Assembly (NCBI RefSeq): GCF_002233675.1
Contig: NZ_NMUQ01000001.1
Span: forward strand, 2,086,063 to 2,150,062
Source of the DNA: Paenibacillus herberti
GTDB lineage: Bacteria; Bacillota; Bacilli; Paenibacillales; Paenibacillaceae
Length of the DNA stretch: 64,000 bases
Direction: 5' to 3'
The stretch's first letter is position 1, and each line of letters opens with the position of its first letter. The notes under the pieces were generated by a model that saw only the letters and a program-made list of their open reading frames with translations, had not been told where the DNA came from and searched no databases. Positions 24,665-33,655 of this stretch are shown here, one piece after another. The position numbers and the translations under genes are program-made.

Positions 24665-26455
24665 ATGAGCCAAGTACCAAAACGTTCCGAGACCGCACCG
24701 GAGTACCGTTGGAAATTAGAAGACATCTACGCTGATCAGGCTGCTTGGGACAAGGAATACATCAATGCCAAAGGACTGGTGAAGGCTGCTGCCGGTTTCC
24801 AGGGCAAGCTGTCGGACCCTGCTCAATTGAAGAACTGTTTTGAGCTGGAGGATGATCTCGGCTACAACGTCGAGCGCCTGTATGTATACGCTAATATGAA
24901 ACATCATGAGGACACGGCGGAGCCGAAATATCAGGCACTGTCCGAGAAGTCCCAGAAGCTCAGCGTCGAGGCCGGAGAAGCGCTCAGCTTCCTTACACCG
25001 GAAGTGCTGGCATTGCCGGAAGAGAAGCTTGAGGCGTTCATCGTCGATCCACAGCTCGCTCCCTACCGCCACACACTGGAAGAGATGAAGCGGCAGAAGG
25101 CTCATGTCTTGTCTAAGTCCGAGGAATCACTGCTGGCGCAAGTCGGCAATATCAGCTCTTCGCCTCAGACTATTTTCAGCATGCTGAACAACGCCGATCT
25201 CAAGTTCCCTAAGGTGAAAAATGAGAAGGGCGAGGAAGTTGAGCTTTCGCATGGCCGCTACATCGAATTCCTGGAAAGCCGCAACCGCGACGTTCGTCGG
25301 GACGCATTCACAACGATGTACGATACATACGGCAAGCTTAAAAACACATTGGCTTCCACTCTGAGCGCAAATGTGACCAAAAACGTCTTTTACGCGAAAG
25401 CGCGCAAATATCCGTCCGTGCTGGAAATGTCCCTTTACGGCGACAATATTCCGACTTCGGTGTACTCAAACCTGATCGATACCGTGCATAAGTCGCTGCC
25501 CCTCATGTACCGTTACATGGAGCTGCGCAAAAAGTTGCTCGGCGTTGATGAGCTTCATATGTACGATCTGTTCGCGCCGCTCGTTGACGAATTCGATATG
25601 AAGATTACTTTCGATGAAGCCAAAAAGATTACGGCGGAAAGTCTGAAGCCGCTCGGCGAGGACTACGGCAAAGCGTTGCAAGCAGGGTATACGGACAGCT
25701 GGATCGACGTGTACGAGAACGAAGGCAAACGTAGCGGGGCTTACAGCTGGGGCGCTTATGGCACGCATCCTTTTGTGCTGCTGAACCACAAGGATAATCT
25801 CAATAGCATGTTCACGCTGACACATGAGATGGGCCACGCGCTGCACTCCTACTATTCGGACGGCAACCAAAAGTACCGCGATGCGCAGTATACGATCTTC
25901 CTGGCTGAGGTCGCCAGCACGCTCAACGAGGCGCTGCTTATGGACCATTTGCTCAAGAAATCGACCGATCGCAAGGAAAAAATGTATCTGCTCACCTACT
26001 ATGCGGATCAGTTCCGCACAACGGTATTCCGCCAAACGATGTTTGCGGAGTTCGAGAAGATCATTCATGAGAAAACAGAAGCTGGCGAGTCTTTGACACC
26101 GCAGGAACTGTCCAAAATCTACTACGGCCTCAACGAGCTGTACTATGGCAAGGGCATGACTGTGGACAAGGATATCGAGATGGAATGGGCGCGAATCCCG
26201 CATTTCTACAACAGCTTCTATGTGTACAAATATGCAACGGGCTTCTCTGCGGCGACGAGCTTCGCCAAGCAGATTCTCGACGAGGGCCAACCAGCCGTCG
26301 ATCGCTACCTTGGCTTCCTGAAGAGCGGCGGCAGCGACTTCTCGATCGAAATTTTGAAAAAGGCTGGCGTGGATATGAGCTCGCCGGAGCCAATCGAACA
26401 AGCGATGAGCGTGTTCGAAGATGTTATCAGCCAGCTGGAAGCGCTGGTGGAATAA
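24665..26455 (+). CDS. pepF: Oligoendopeptidase F (M3B zinc peptidase)
   Basis: Cleaves peptides of roughly 7-17 residues in the cytosol. The 596-residue protein carries the zinc motif LTHEMGHALHSYYS (HEMGH near residue 387) followed by the third ligand in FLAEVASTLNEALL. PF08439 N-terminal and M3 catalytic domains are of normal length. AAGGAGG sits six bases before ATG 24665. A second in-frame ATG at 24500, also with GGAGG in front, would add 55 residues beginning with a hydrophobic stretch (see findings). A long hairpin terminator follows. Confidence 0.94.
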   Translation: MSQVPKRSETAPEYRWKLEDIYADQAAWDKEYINAKGLVKAAAGFQGKLSDPAQLKNCFELEDDLGYNVERLYVYANMKHHEDTAEPKYQALSEKSQKLSVEAGEALSFLTPEVLALPEEKLEAFIVDPQLAPYRHTLEEMKRQKAHVLSKSEESLLAQVGNISSSPQTIFSMLNNADLKFPKVKNEKGEEVELSHGRYIEFLESRNRDVRRDAFTTMYDTYGKLKNTLASTLSANVTKNVFYAKARKYPSVLEMSLYGDNIPTSVYSNLIDTVHKSLPLMYRYMELRKKLLGVDELHMYDLFAPLVDEFDMKITFDEAKKITAESLKPLGEDYGKALQAGYTDSWIDVYENEGKRSGAYSWGAYGTHPFVLLNHKDNLNSMFTLTHEMGHALHSYYSDGNQKYRDAQYTIFLAEVASTLNEALLMDHLLKKSTDRKEKMYLLTYYADQFRTTVFRQTMFAEFEKIIHEKTEAGESLTPQELSKIYYGLNELYYGKGMTVDKDIEMEWARIPHFYNSFYVYKYATGFSAATSFAKQILDEGQPAVDRYLGFLKSGGSDFSIEILKKAGVDMSSPEPIEQAMSVFEDVISQLEALVE

Positions 26456-26460
26456 AAATG

Positions 26461-26508
26461 AATCCCCGAAGGGAACGCGCTAGGCGCGGTCCCCTCGGGG
26501 ATTTTTTT
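26461..26508 (+). terminator. Terminator after pepF
   Basis: ATCCCCGA...TCGGGGAT outer stem with GCGC-TAG-GCGC inner stem, followed by seven T. Confidence 0.9.
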
Positions 26509-26538
26509 GACCGGAGACGAGCTCATTGGCGAAGGATT

Positions 26539-26622
26539 CGCCAGCTGTTAGCTCAAGGCGAGAGCTGCGGCGAGCACGCCAGCTGTTAGCTCAAGGCGAG
26601 AGCTGCGGCGAGCACGCCAGCT
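26539..26622. repeat. 38-base tandem duplication at the 3' end of the DUF92 gene
   Basis: Two perfect 38-base copies (26539-26576, 26577-26614) and the first eight bases of a third. The second copy holds the last codons and stop of the DUF92 gene; since 38 is not a multiple of three, the outer copy lies beyond the stop and is not coding. Confidence 0.9.
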
Positions 26623-27449
26623 AGCAGTGACGAGACGAGGTTAACCGCGTCATTCGTCATCCAGGCGAAGCCGCGGATCTTGAGGGTAGCGCGCCCGCAA
26701 TGCTCGGCGCGCTCCGTATCGCTGCCGCAGCTAGGGCAGCGATACATGGCCTGGACGGTCGCGCCGAGCCAGGAATCGGCGAGGGCTCCGGCCAGGCCCG
26801 CTGCGGCGCCGGCGAGCAGCAGCGTCGTCGCCGACGGAGCCGGCTGCGCGGCTGCCGCGCGCCAGGCGAGCGGCAGCTCCGCGAGCAGCGCGGCGGCTGC
26901 GCCGATGAAGGCGCCGCCTAGCAGCGCCGCGAACGTGCCAAGCGGCGTGATTCCGCCGCTCGTGCCTGGCGGCACACGGCGCAGCGTGCGCACGGAAATC
27001 GGCGCGGAGCGGCTGAGCGCGCCAACCTCCGTCGCCCAAGTGTCGGCGTTCACACTAGCCATCACGCCGACGAACGCGAGCAGCAGCCAGGGCTCCGGCC
27101 ATAGGCTGTAAGCTACACACAGCAGCAGCCCAAAACCGCCGTTGGCCAGCACCTGGCCCGCGTCGCGACGGCTGCCTTTGGCATAGCTGCGCTCCGCATT
27201 TGCTTTGGCCCGATGATGCTTTTTCCACTTTGACCATAGGGTTGAACTGACAAAAAAGGCAATCAGCAGACTGAACCAAAGAGGGCCGCCAAAATAGACA
27301 TAACCGGTCCCAAGCAGAATGGCCGCTGCAGCCCCCGAGCCTGACAGAGCTCGCAACTTCCAGGCAGCTCCGGCGATTACCAGGCTACCCACCACTCCAA
27401 CAGCCAGCCGCAAAAGCGGACTGGTGTCCAGCATGCTCCACATATCCAT
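26586..27449 (-). CDS. DUF92 integral membrane protein
   Basis: From ATG 27449 a 287-residue membrane protein with six or more hydrophobic spans. The DUF92 signatures are clear: SGSGAAAAILLGTGYVYFGG, QVLANGGFG, NADTWATEVGALS and VPPGTSGGITPLGTFAALLGG. Relatives include plant VTE6 (phytyl-phosphate kinase) and the bacterial members may act on prenyl or lipid phosphates, which is inference only. Base composition is extreme, with long GCG/GCC runs of alanine codons across 26680-27050. A basic, cysteine-containing loop (YRCPSCGSDTERAEHCGR) resembles a small zinc ribbon. Preferred start has AAAGGA upstream; an ATG or TTG at 27476 is the alternative. Confidence 0.88.
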   Translation of the reverse strand: MDMWSMLDTSPLLRLAVGVVGSLVIAGAAWKLRALSGSGAAAAILLGTGYVYFGGPLWFSLLIAFFVSSTLWSKWKKHHRAKANAERSYAKGSRRDAGQVLANGGFGLLLCVAYSLWPEPWLLLAFVGVMASVNADTWATEVGALSRSAPISVRTLRRVPPGTSGGITPLGTFAALLGGAFIGAAAALLAELPLAWRAAAAQPAPSATTLLLAGAAAGLAGALADSWLGATVQAMYRCPSCGSDTERAEHCGRATLKIRGFAWMTNDAVNLVSSLLAGVLAAALALS

Positions 27450-27533
27450 CAATATCGATTCCTTTCTCTCTATCACAATCCCGACAAACCACAGGCGGTA
27501 GTGGACCTATTCAGTTCAGCAAGGATGAAATAG

Positions 27534-27671
27534 CGGCATTTCCACCACGGCTTCATTATTTTCGCCAAGGACGGACTTACGGCATTTCCACCAAGGCTGC
27601 GCTTTTTTCGCCAGGGACGGTCTTGCGGCATTTAGTCCCGACTGTGCTTTGTTCGGTCAAGGCCAAGGCGG
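27534..27671. repeat. Three imperfect 46-base tandem repeats
   Basis: Units begin with CGGCATTT at 27534, 27580 and 27626. Units 1 and 2 differ at a handful of positions; unit 3 is more diverged and runs into the 3' end of the glycerophosphodiesterase gene. A half unit similar to the TTC-GCCAAGGA part precedes unit 1. No flanking gene uses them. Confidence 0.8.
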
Positions 27672-28442
27672 ACTTACTCCATCAGGCCCTTGCGGGGCCT
27701 CATTCGGCTGAGGCAGGCTGCGCAGCGCATCTCGCCAGCGCTCGGGGTAATTGGTGCAGATCATCAGCTCCGGGTCCATGAGTGCATACCGGCGGATTTG
27801 TCGATAATCATTCAGCGTCCAGGCCATCGTCCGAATCCGCTCCTGTCGCAGCAGCTTCAGCCGGTCCCGATTCAGGGAGAGATGGTCAATTGACAATAAG
27901 CTGCAGCCAAGCTGGCGCAGCTCGTTCGGCAGGCCGCTGCTCCAGCTATCGGTAATAAAACCGGTGTCCGCCGCAGCATCCAGCTCCTTCAAACGCCTCA
28001 GCACGGATCGGCTGAATGAAGTGAAGATGCTTCTTCTCTCCATGCCTGTACGATAGACGATCTCAAGCACCTTTTCTTCCAAAGGCCGAGTCGCTCCATA
28101 ATGCTTGAGTTCGATATTAAAGCGAAGCCGGTCCCCGGTTTCCCGAAGCGCTTCTTCGAGTGTGGGCAGCTTTTCCCCCCGATAACTGGAGGAAAACCAG
28201 CCCCCTGCATCCAGCCTGCTAAGCTGCTCAGCGGTACGCTGGCGGGGCTCCACTCCCCCGCCATTCGTCGTGCGGCGCAGCTTGCGGTCATGAAGCAATA
28301 TGGGCACGTTATCCGCCGACAGTTGTACATCGATCTCGGCCCATCCGATGTCCGGAGCTTCAGCGGCCATCCGCAGCGCTACAAGCGTATTTTCAGGGGC
28401 TAACCCTGACCATCCACGATGAGCGACGCATGGGTTTCTCAA
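27657..28442 (-). CDS. Glycerophosphodiester phosphodiesterase
   Basis: Hydrolyses glycerophosphodiesters to glycerol 3-phosphate and an alcohol. The 261-residue TIM-barrel protein shows AHRGWSGLAPENT (His8, Arg9, Glu17 region), EIDVQLSADNVPILLHD (Glu36, Asp38, His51) and FNIELKHYG, all active-site blocks of the GDPD family. No signal peptide, so cytoplasmic. It starts with a TTG whose last bases overlap the capA stop (TTGA), a translational-coupling arrangement. Confidence 0.9.
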   Translation of the reverse strand: MRNPCVAHRGWSGLAPENTLVALRMAAEAPDIGWAEIDVQLSADNVPILLHDRKLRRTTNGGGVEPRQRTAEQLSRLDAGGWFSSSYRGEKLPTLEEALRETGDRLRFNIELKHYGATRPLEEKVLEIVYRTGMERRSIFTSFSRSVLRRLKELDAAADTGFITDSWSSGLPNELRQLGCSLLSIDHLSLNRDRLKLLRQERIRTMAWTLNDYRQIRRYALMDPELMICTNYPERWRDALRSLPQPNEAPQGPDGVSPPWP

Positions 28443-29848
28443 CGGGCTTTCACCGTCCCATCCGCCTCTATGTACGCCGCTTTGCTAATGCTGTTAAGCC
28501 TTTTGAGCTGAGCCTCCAGTTGCTTGCCTTGCACAGGCTGAGGACGGGACTGGACAATTTTCATCGGACGGAATTTGAGCCCGCAGCGTCCATCTTTGGT
28601 GCATACCGCGTCTAGTACCCCGCTCTCACTCGTGTTGGAATTAGAATTGGAAGTAAAAATAAAATTGCCTAAGCTATAAGCAATCCACTTGCCCTTGTAC
28701 AGCTCGAAGCCTTGCAGCACATGAGGATGCGATCCGATAATCAGATCAGCTCCTGCATCGATGAAGTTTCGGGCCAGCAACTTTTGATGGTCGACTGGCT
28801 GGTCGGCGCGTTCTTTGCCCCAATGGACCATGACCACGACGAGATCCGCTTTTGATCTCGCTGCCCGGATGGCTGCCTCGGCACGAGCCGAGTCATACGC
28901 CTCTGCGACACCAGCTTTATTCGGTCCAGCTTTCCAATCGACGGTAGGCAGTACCCGGCTGACGCCGACATAGGCGACCTTGATGCCGCCTCTCTCCAAA
29001 ACGACGGGAGCATAAGCCTCCTTGTCATTGCGGCCGCCACCTACATGCGGAACGTCGGCTTCATCCAGATATTTCATCGTGTCGAGGAGTCCTTCCTCAC
29101 CTTGATCAAGCGTATGGTTGTTGGCGAGAGTTACGACGTCGAAGCCAGCTTTCTTCAAAGGCTTCAAGTAGTCAGGCTTGCCTTTGAATACGAACTGTTT
29201 GTCCTGTGCGGGCTTACCTTTTGTCGTAATCGGCGTCTCTAGATTGCCTGCTGTGAGATCAGGCTTGGACAAATACTGCGCCGCCCCCGCAAACGGGTAA
29301 TCCAGCCCCTTACTGTCCATTAAGCCGGCTACTTTGGAAGCCAACAGAATATCTCCCGTGAAAGCCAGTTGAATCGTTGAGCCATCCTGCGGAGTCAGGC
29401 CGCTCCAGCCCTGTTCGCCGGAATCCGGCGGATTAATTGGACTCTCCACTTCCGGGCTGGCAGACGGCGTAGGGGTCGCAGTCGGGGCGGCCGAAGGAGA
29501 AGGTGAGTCTGATGGTTCCGTAGATGGCTCCCCAATAGCTTCAGCCGATGGAGATGGAGTCACTGACGGCGATGGAGTCGGCATCAAAGACGGTGTCGGT
29601 TCAGGTGAAGGCGAGGACAACGGCAGCGTTGATGGAGCTGCACTCGACTCCGCTTGCGGCATGTTGCTGGCGCTCGTTTCACTACTGGCCACTGTCCCCT
29701 CTTCTGGCGACCAGTTGGCGTAAATATACATGCCACCGGCACCAATAATTAGGGCAAGCAGCGTCAAGTTAAGGAATAATAGCCTTCGCATGGTACGCTT
29801 CTTTTTTCTGCGTTCCTGCTGTCTGGCCTGAGTACGATTGCGATACAA
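28439..29848 (-). CDS. CapA family protein (poly-gamma-glutamate/capsule type phosphoesterase)
   Basis: A 469-residue membrane-anchored protein. After a basic start (RKKKRTMRR) one helix spans residues about 21-43; a 90-residue Pro/Ser/Thr linker rich in PSPS and PTP repeats follows; residues 150-430 form the CapA metallophosphatase-like domain with AFTGDILL, GNLETPIT, LANNHTLDQGEEG, VVMVHWGKE and IIGSHPHVLQG. The family includes PgsA/CapA of polyglutamate synthesis, but no capB or capC homologue is nearby, so polymer synthesis is unlikely here. Starts at a TTG after GAGAGGGG. Confidence 0.87.
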   Translation of the reverse strand: MYRNRTQARQQERRKKKRTMRRLLFLNLTLLALIIGAGGMYIYANWSPEEGTVASSETSASNMPQAESSAAPSTLPLSSPSPEPTPSLMPTPSPSVTPSPSAEAIGEPSTEPSDSPSPSAAPTATPTPSASPEVESPINPPDSGEQGWSGLTPQDGSTIQLAFTGDILLASKVAGLMDSKGLDYPFAGAAQYLSKPDLTAGNLETPITTKGKPAQDKQFVFKGKPDYLKPLKKAGFDVVTLANNHTLDQGEEGLLDTMKYLDEADVPHVGGGRNDKEAYAPVVLERGGIKVAYVGVSRVLPTVDWKAGPNKAGVAEAYDSARAEAAIRAARSKADLVVVMVHWGKERADQPVDHQKLLARNFIDAGADLIIGSHPHVLQGFELYKGKWIAYSLGNFIFTSNSNSNTSESGVLDAVCTKDGRCGLKFRPMKIVQSRPQPVQGKQLEAQLKRLNSISKAAYIEADGTVKAR

Positions 29849-29974
29849 AAAAAGACAGCCCCTCTCACATTAAGGTAAAGAATGGATAATTGTCGAGCAG
29901 CAGGCCGCCCCCTTGGGCAGGCCTTTCGCCATTATACCATTCCATACCGCTCCGCAAAGAGGGTCTGTCCCAAA

Positions 29975-31435
29975 TTAGTCCATAATTGACCAAATTTCCC
30001 TAGCCGCTTCGCGGCCCTGACGGATGCAATCCGGCAGGCCAACGCCGTCGAATGCGGCTCCTGTTGCAAAAATGCCCGGACAATCGCGACGCATATCCGC
30101 CCTCAGTGCAGCAATTGCCCCCATATGTCCGACCGGATACTGCGGCATGGAGTGATGCAGCCGCGTAATTTCCGTGAACAGCGGCTCTGCTTCAATACCC
30201 ATCGTGTCGCGAACATCGCGGCGAACGGCAGACAGCAGCTCTGCGTCCGGGAGCATTGCGCCTTCCTCGGCGCCGGACCTGCCGACATAACAGCGCAGCA
30301 GTACATGGTCCTCGGGGCTGCTGTGCAACCACTTGGACGAGGTCCAGGTGCAGGCCGTAATCGTTCGTCCCTCTGATCTGGGCACGAGGAATCCGGAACC
30401 ATCAAACTCCATTCCCGCTATATCTGAAGCTTTGAAGGCCATGACGACGTTAGCAACCGATATATAATTCACAGCACGCAAAGCCGTTACATCGGTCAGC
30501 GGCTCAAGTAAATTTGCAGCAATTCCGCTCGGTGCAGTAACCACAACCGCGTCCACCTCTAGCGAGCCGCCGCCATCCAGCTCAAGCACATATGCCTCCG
30601 TCGCACGCTCGCCTTCCACTTTACGAATAGAACGGATCAACGTATTCATTCGCCGCTCCACGCCGTCAAGCGAGCTCTCCAGGCCGTCGACCAACGTGCG
30701 GAGGCCTCCTCTGTACGTCATGAACATCCCGTTGCGCGCCGCAGCAGGGACATAGTCAGGCAGCACAGATGCAGCTACAGCCGCTTCCGACTTAGGCGCT
30801 CTCAAGCCACGAATGACGCTGCCGTGTTCCAGCTCCGCTTTTCTGAATTGCGGGAACGTAGCGGCCAGACTCAGCTTGTACAAATCTCCGGCATATATGC
30901 CAGCAAGCAGCGGCTCGCTGATCCGGTCTACCATATCGGGACCGAAGCGCCGCTCCAAGAAATCGCCTACGGACTCGTCGCTTCCATCATTCGGACGGAC
31001 CGGGTTCATGAAGTCCATGGATACCCGGAACTTCGCATCGATGTCTAATAGCTCTGTTTTCAAAAAAGAAGCCATATCAGCAGGCACGCCAAGCCCCAGC
31101 CTGGGCGGCATCGGATGCAAGCGGCCTCCTTGATAAATGTAGGTCTTGGCTGCTCTCGGGTTGGTTGAAACTAGCTCATCCAGCAGCCCGAGATCCTTCG
31201 TCAGCTCTAGAATGGCATGTTTGCGCGCCAAAAAGGAGTCTGGTCCTTTTTCAATCGTAAATCCGTCCTTACGCAGCGTCTCAATACGTCCGCCAAGCCG
31301 ATCGCTCGCCTCCAGAAGTACGATATCGGCCTCCCTCCCCAGCTCCTTAGCCAGCTGTTGCAGGTAAAAAGCAGTGCTAAGGCCGGTCAGACCGGCCCCA
31401 ACGACGGCAATGACGGGCTTTTTGCCCGCCGTCAT
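29975..31435 (-). CDS. hemY: Coproporphyrinogen III oxidase, HemY/CgoX type
   Basis: FAD-dependent oxidase of the Gram-positive coproporphyrin route to heme. The 486-residue protein starts with the dinucleotide-binding motif VVGAGLTGLSTAFYL, followed by EASDRLGGRIETL and GPDSFLARK; the C-terminus has the FAD motif FATGAAFDGVGLPDCIRQG. In this phylum HemY makes coproporphyrin III rather than protoporphyrin IX. It is the last gene of hemE-hemH-hemY and overlaps hemH by four bases (ATGA). Confidence 0.95.
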   Translation of the reverse strand: MTAGKKPVIAVVGAGLTGLSTAFYLQQLAKELGREADIVLLEASDRLGGRIETLRKDGFTIEKGPDSFLARKHAILELTKDLGLLDELVSTNPRAAKTYIYQGGRLHPMPPRLGLGVPADMASFLKTELLDIDAKFRVSMDFMNPVRPNDGSDESVGDFLERRFGPDMVDRISEPLLAGIYAGDLYKLSLAATFPQFRKAELEHGSVIRGLRAPKSEAAVAASVLPDYVPAAARNGMFMTYRGGLRTLVDGLESSLDGVERRMNTLIRSIRKVEGERATEAYVLELDGGGSLEVDAVVVTAPSGIAANLLEPLTDVTALRAVNYISVANVVMAFKASDIAGMEFDGSGFLVPRSEGRTITACTWTSSKWLHSSPEDHVLLRCYVGRSGAEEGAMLPDAELLSAVRRDVRDTMGIEAEPLFTEITRLHHSMPQYPVGHMGAIAALRADMRRDCPGIFATGAAFDGVGLPDCIRQGREAAREIWSIMD

Positions 31436-32370
31436 GATGGCAGCTTAGCCGCAGCTTCACGAATGGAATCGGCGAGCGTCTCCATATAGAGAGGATCGGA
31501 ATTCAGCATGCGGATTCGGCCGAAAGATATACCGAGTCGCTCAGCATGCGCCATCGCCTCAATATCGAGGTCGTAGAGCACCTCAAGGTGATCGGACACA
31601 AAACCGACTGGTGCAGCCAGCAGCGCCTTCTCGCCCCCTTCGGCAAGTGAGCTCATCGTCTCCATAATATCCGGACCAAGCCAAGGTTCGTTTGTACGTC
31701 CCGCGCTCTGCCAAGTGAATTGCCAGCTCCCAGCCCTTGCCGCTTCTGCGACGGCACGCGACGTTTCCAGCAGCTGCTCTTCATAAGGATCGCCAACTTG
31801 GCGAATTCGTACCGGAAGGCTATGAGCGCTGAACAGCACTTTCACTTCGGCGCCGCCGGCTTTGGCCGATACGGCATCGATCCCGTCCCGGACGCGCTCG
31901 GCCAGCGCCTGAATCAAGCTAGGATGTAGATGATAGGAATCAACGCAGCTCATCTCAATCCCATGTTTCTCGGCTTCCTGCATAGCGCGTTTGTTGTAAC
32001 TGGCGACACTCATCGTAGAAAAATGAGGGGCAAGCACAATGCCCACAGCCCGCTTAATACCATCCTGCGCCATCCGTTGCACGCCGTCCTCAATGTAAGG
32101 ACGAGCATGTTTCAGACCCTGGTAACACCGATAGCGGCCCGTTTCAACGGTATCCAGCTTATCCTGCAGGCTGCTGACCTGGCGATCGGTATTCTCGCGC
32201 AAGGGGAATACTCCACCGGCAATTTCCTCATAACGGTCTACCAGCTCTTTGAGCTGTTCAGGGGAAGGTGCATTGCCACGACGAATATGCGTGTAATATT
32301 CCTCGACAGAATCTAGGCTTTCCGGCGTGCCATAGGACATAACCAGAACGCCGATTGCATCGTTAGACAT
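31432..32370 (-). CDS. hemH: Ferrochelatase (coproporphyrin type)
   Basis: Inserts Fe2+ into the porphyrin, giving coproheme in the Gram-positive route. From the ATG at 32370 (AGAGGAG upstream) the protein is 312 residues. The active-site histidine segment VLFSAHSLPVRI, the LVMSYGTPESLDSVEEYY N-terminus and ending PVGFVSDHLEVLYDLDIEA are typical of the soluble Bacillus enzyme. The first codons overlap the last codons of hemE by eight bases. Confidence 0.95.
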   Translation of the reverse strand: MSNDAIGVLVMSYGTPESLDSVEEYYTHIRRGNAPSPEQLKELVDRYEEIAGGVFPLRENTDRQVSSLQDKLDTVETGRYRCYQGLKHARPYIEDGVQRMAQDGIKRAVGIVLAPHFSTMSVASYNKRAMQEAEKHGIEMSCVDSYHLHPSLIQALAERVRDGIDAVSAKAGGAEVKVLFSAHSLPVRIRQVGDPYEEQLLETSRAVAEAARAGSWQFTWQSAGRTNEPWLGPDIMETMSSLAEGGEKALLAAPVGFVSDHLEVLYDLDIEAMAHAERLGISFGRIRMLNSDPLYMETLADSIREAAAKLPS

Positions 32371-33451
32371 GGGGAAGCTCCTCTCTTGCTGTATCACCTT
32401 TCACGGCTGCGCTCGCGAGAGCTTGCGCCGAGTACTCATGCACGTAATCGGTGAGCAGCTTCAACTTGTCGAGCGATGCTTCCGGGAACAGACCATGACC
32501 AAGATTGAACACATAACCCGGCTCCTGGATTCCTTGATCAATGATCGCCTTGGCATGTTCGCGAATTACTTCAATCGGAGCGGTTAACACGACAGGGTCA
32601 AGATTACCCTGAACCGTAAAGCCGCCTCCAAGTCGTCTGCGAGCCTCCGGAATGCTGATACGCCAGTCGATGCCAATCGCTTCCGCCTGCAGGCCGCGCA
32701 GCTCCGGCAACAGCTCACCCGAGCTGACTCCTGGGAAATAAATTCCCGGCTGCTCCAGATCGGACAACTCCGCGAAAATGCGTTGAATCGTCGGCAGCAC
32801 ATATTTACGGAAATCATGCGGTGCAAGCGAGCCGACCCAGCTGTCGAATAGCTGATACGCTTTGCCGCCACTTGCGGCATGCGCTCTGAGATAAGTGATA
32901 ACCATGTCACCAAGTTTGTCCATCAGCAGGAACCATGTATCGGGGTCGCTGTACATCATCGCTTTGGTTTTGAGATAAGTGCGGGATGGCCGCCCCTCGA
33001 TTAAGTAGCTGGCAATCGTGAAGGGAGCACCCGCGAAAGTAATCAGCGGCACGGTCAGTTCCCGGTCCAAAATGCGAATCGTCTCCAGCACATGGCCGAG
33101 ATCTCCTTCGACATCGATCGGTTTCAGGCGCCGTACATCTTCCGCGCTGCGGATCGGATTGTGGATAACCGGCCCCGTGCCGGCGACAATATCAAAATCA
33201 ATCCCTATCGAAGCGACGGGATTCATAATATCGGAATATAAAATAGCCGCATCCACGCCCAGCTTGCGAATCGGCATAAGCGTCACTTCGGCCGCCAGCT
33301 CTGGCTGCCGGCAAATTTCAAGCAAGCTGTAGGATTCCTTGATTTTACGGTAATCCGGGTCATAACGTCCTGCTTGTCTCATATACCAGACCGGCACGTG
33401 GTCGGTTTTTTCCCTCCGGATAGCCCGGAGGAAGGAGTCGTTTTTAATCAT
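32363..33451 (-). CDS. hemE: Uroporphyrinogen decarboxylase
   Basis: Removes four acetate carboxyls from uroporphyrinogen III. The 362-residue protein begins with the substrate-binding PVWYMRQAGRYDPDYR and contains ILYSDIMNP, GAPFTIASYLIEG and FNLGHGLFP, all active-site blocks. It is first in the hemEHY operon, read from the promoter at 33493-33521, and overlaps hemH by eight bases. Confidence 0.96.
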   Translation of the reverse strand: MIKNDSFLRAIRREKTDHVPVWYMRQAGRYDPDYRKIKESYSLLEICRQPELAAEVTLMPIRKLGVDAAILYSDIMNPVASIGIDFDIVAGTGPVIHNPIRSAEDVRRLKPIDVEGDLGHVLETIRILDRELTVPLITFAGAPFTIASYLIEGRPSRTYLKTKAMMYSDPDTWFLLMDKLGDMVITYLRAHAASGGKAYQLFDSWVGSLAPHDFRKYVLPTIQRIFAELSDLEQPGIYFPGVSSGELLPELRGLQAEAIGIDWRISIPEARRRLGGGFTVQGNLDPVVLTAPIEVIREHAKAIIDQGIQEPGYVFNLGHGLFPEASLDKLKLLTDYVHEYSAQALASAAVKGDTAREELPHV

Positions 33452-33492
33452 TTCCGCTCCCCTTTACTCTCTATAAATTTCCCATCCTTTCC

Positions 33493-33521
33493 ATTATGCC
33501 CGTTTTTAAAAACGCTAACAA
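33493..33521 (-). promoter_or_regulatory. Sigma-A promoter of hemEHY
   Basis: Minus strand TTGTTA, 17-base spacer, CATAAT, 42 bases before the hemE ATG. Confidence 0.65.
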
Positions 33522-33655
33522 GCTTCGCCCCGGCAAGGCTATGACAATCCTATGACAAACGAGTTTCATCTTACCTCTAAAAGGATTATACTATCCTAAA
33601 ACTCGGTCCCGATTTTTAATTTAATCAGGCAATGACAAGGAGACGGCCTCGCCCT

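Noticed and set aside
25466-26401. A 311-codon minus-strand open frame
   Set aside because: Antisense of pepF; no ribosome site and it ignores the codon pattern of the locus.
27534-27671. Tandem 46-base repeats as a CRISPR array
   Set aside because: Units are contiguous with no spacers, they diverge along their whole length, and no cas gene is present.
28439-29848. A polyglutamate capsule operon
   Set aside because: Only the CapA-type gene is present; there is no capB/pgsB or capC/pgsC partner on either side.
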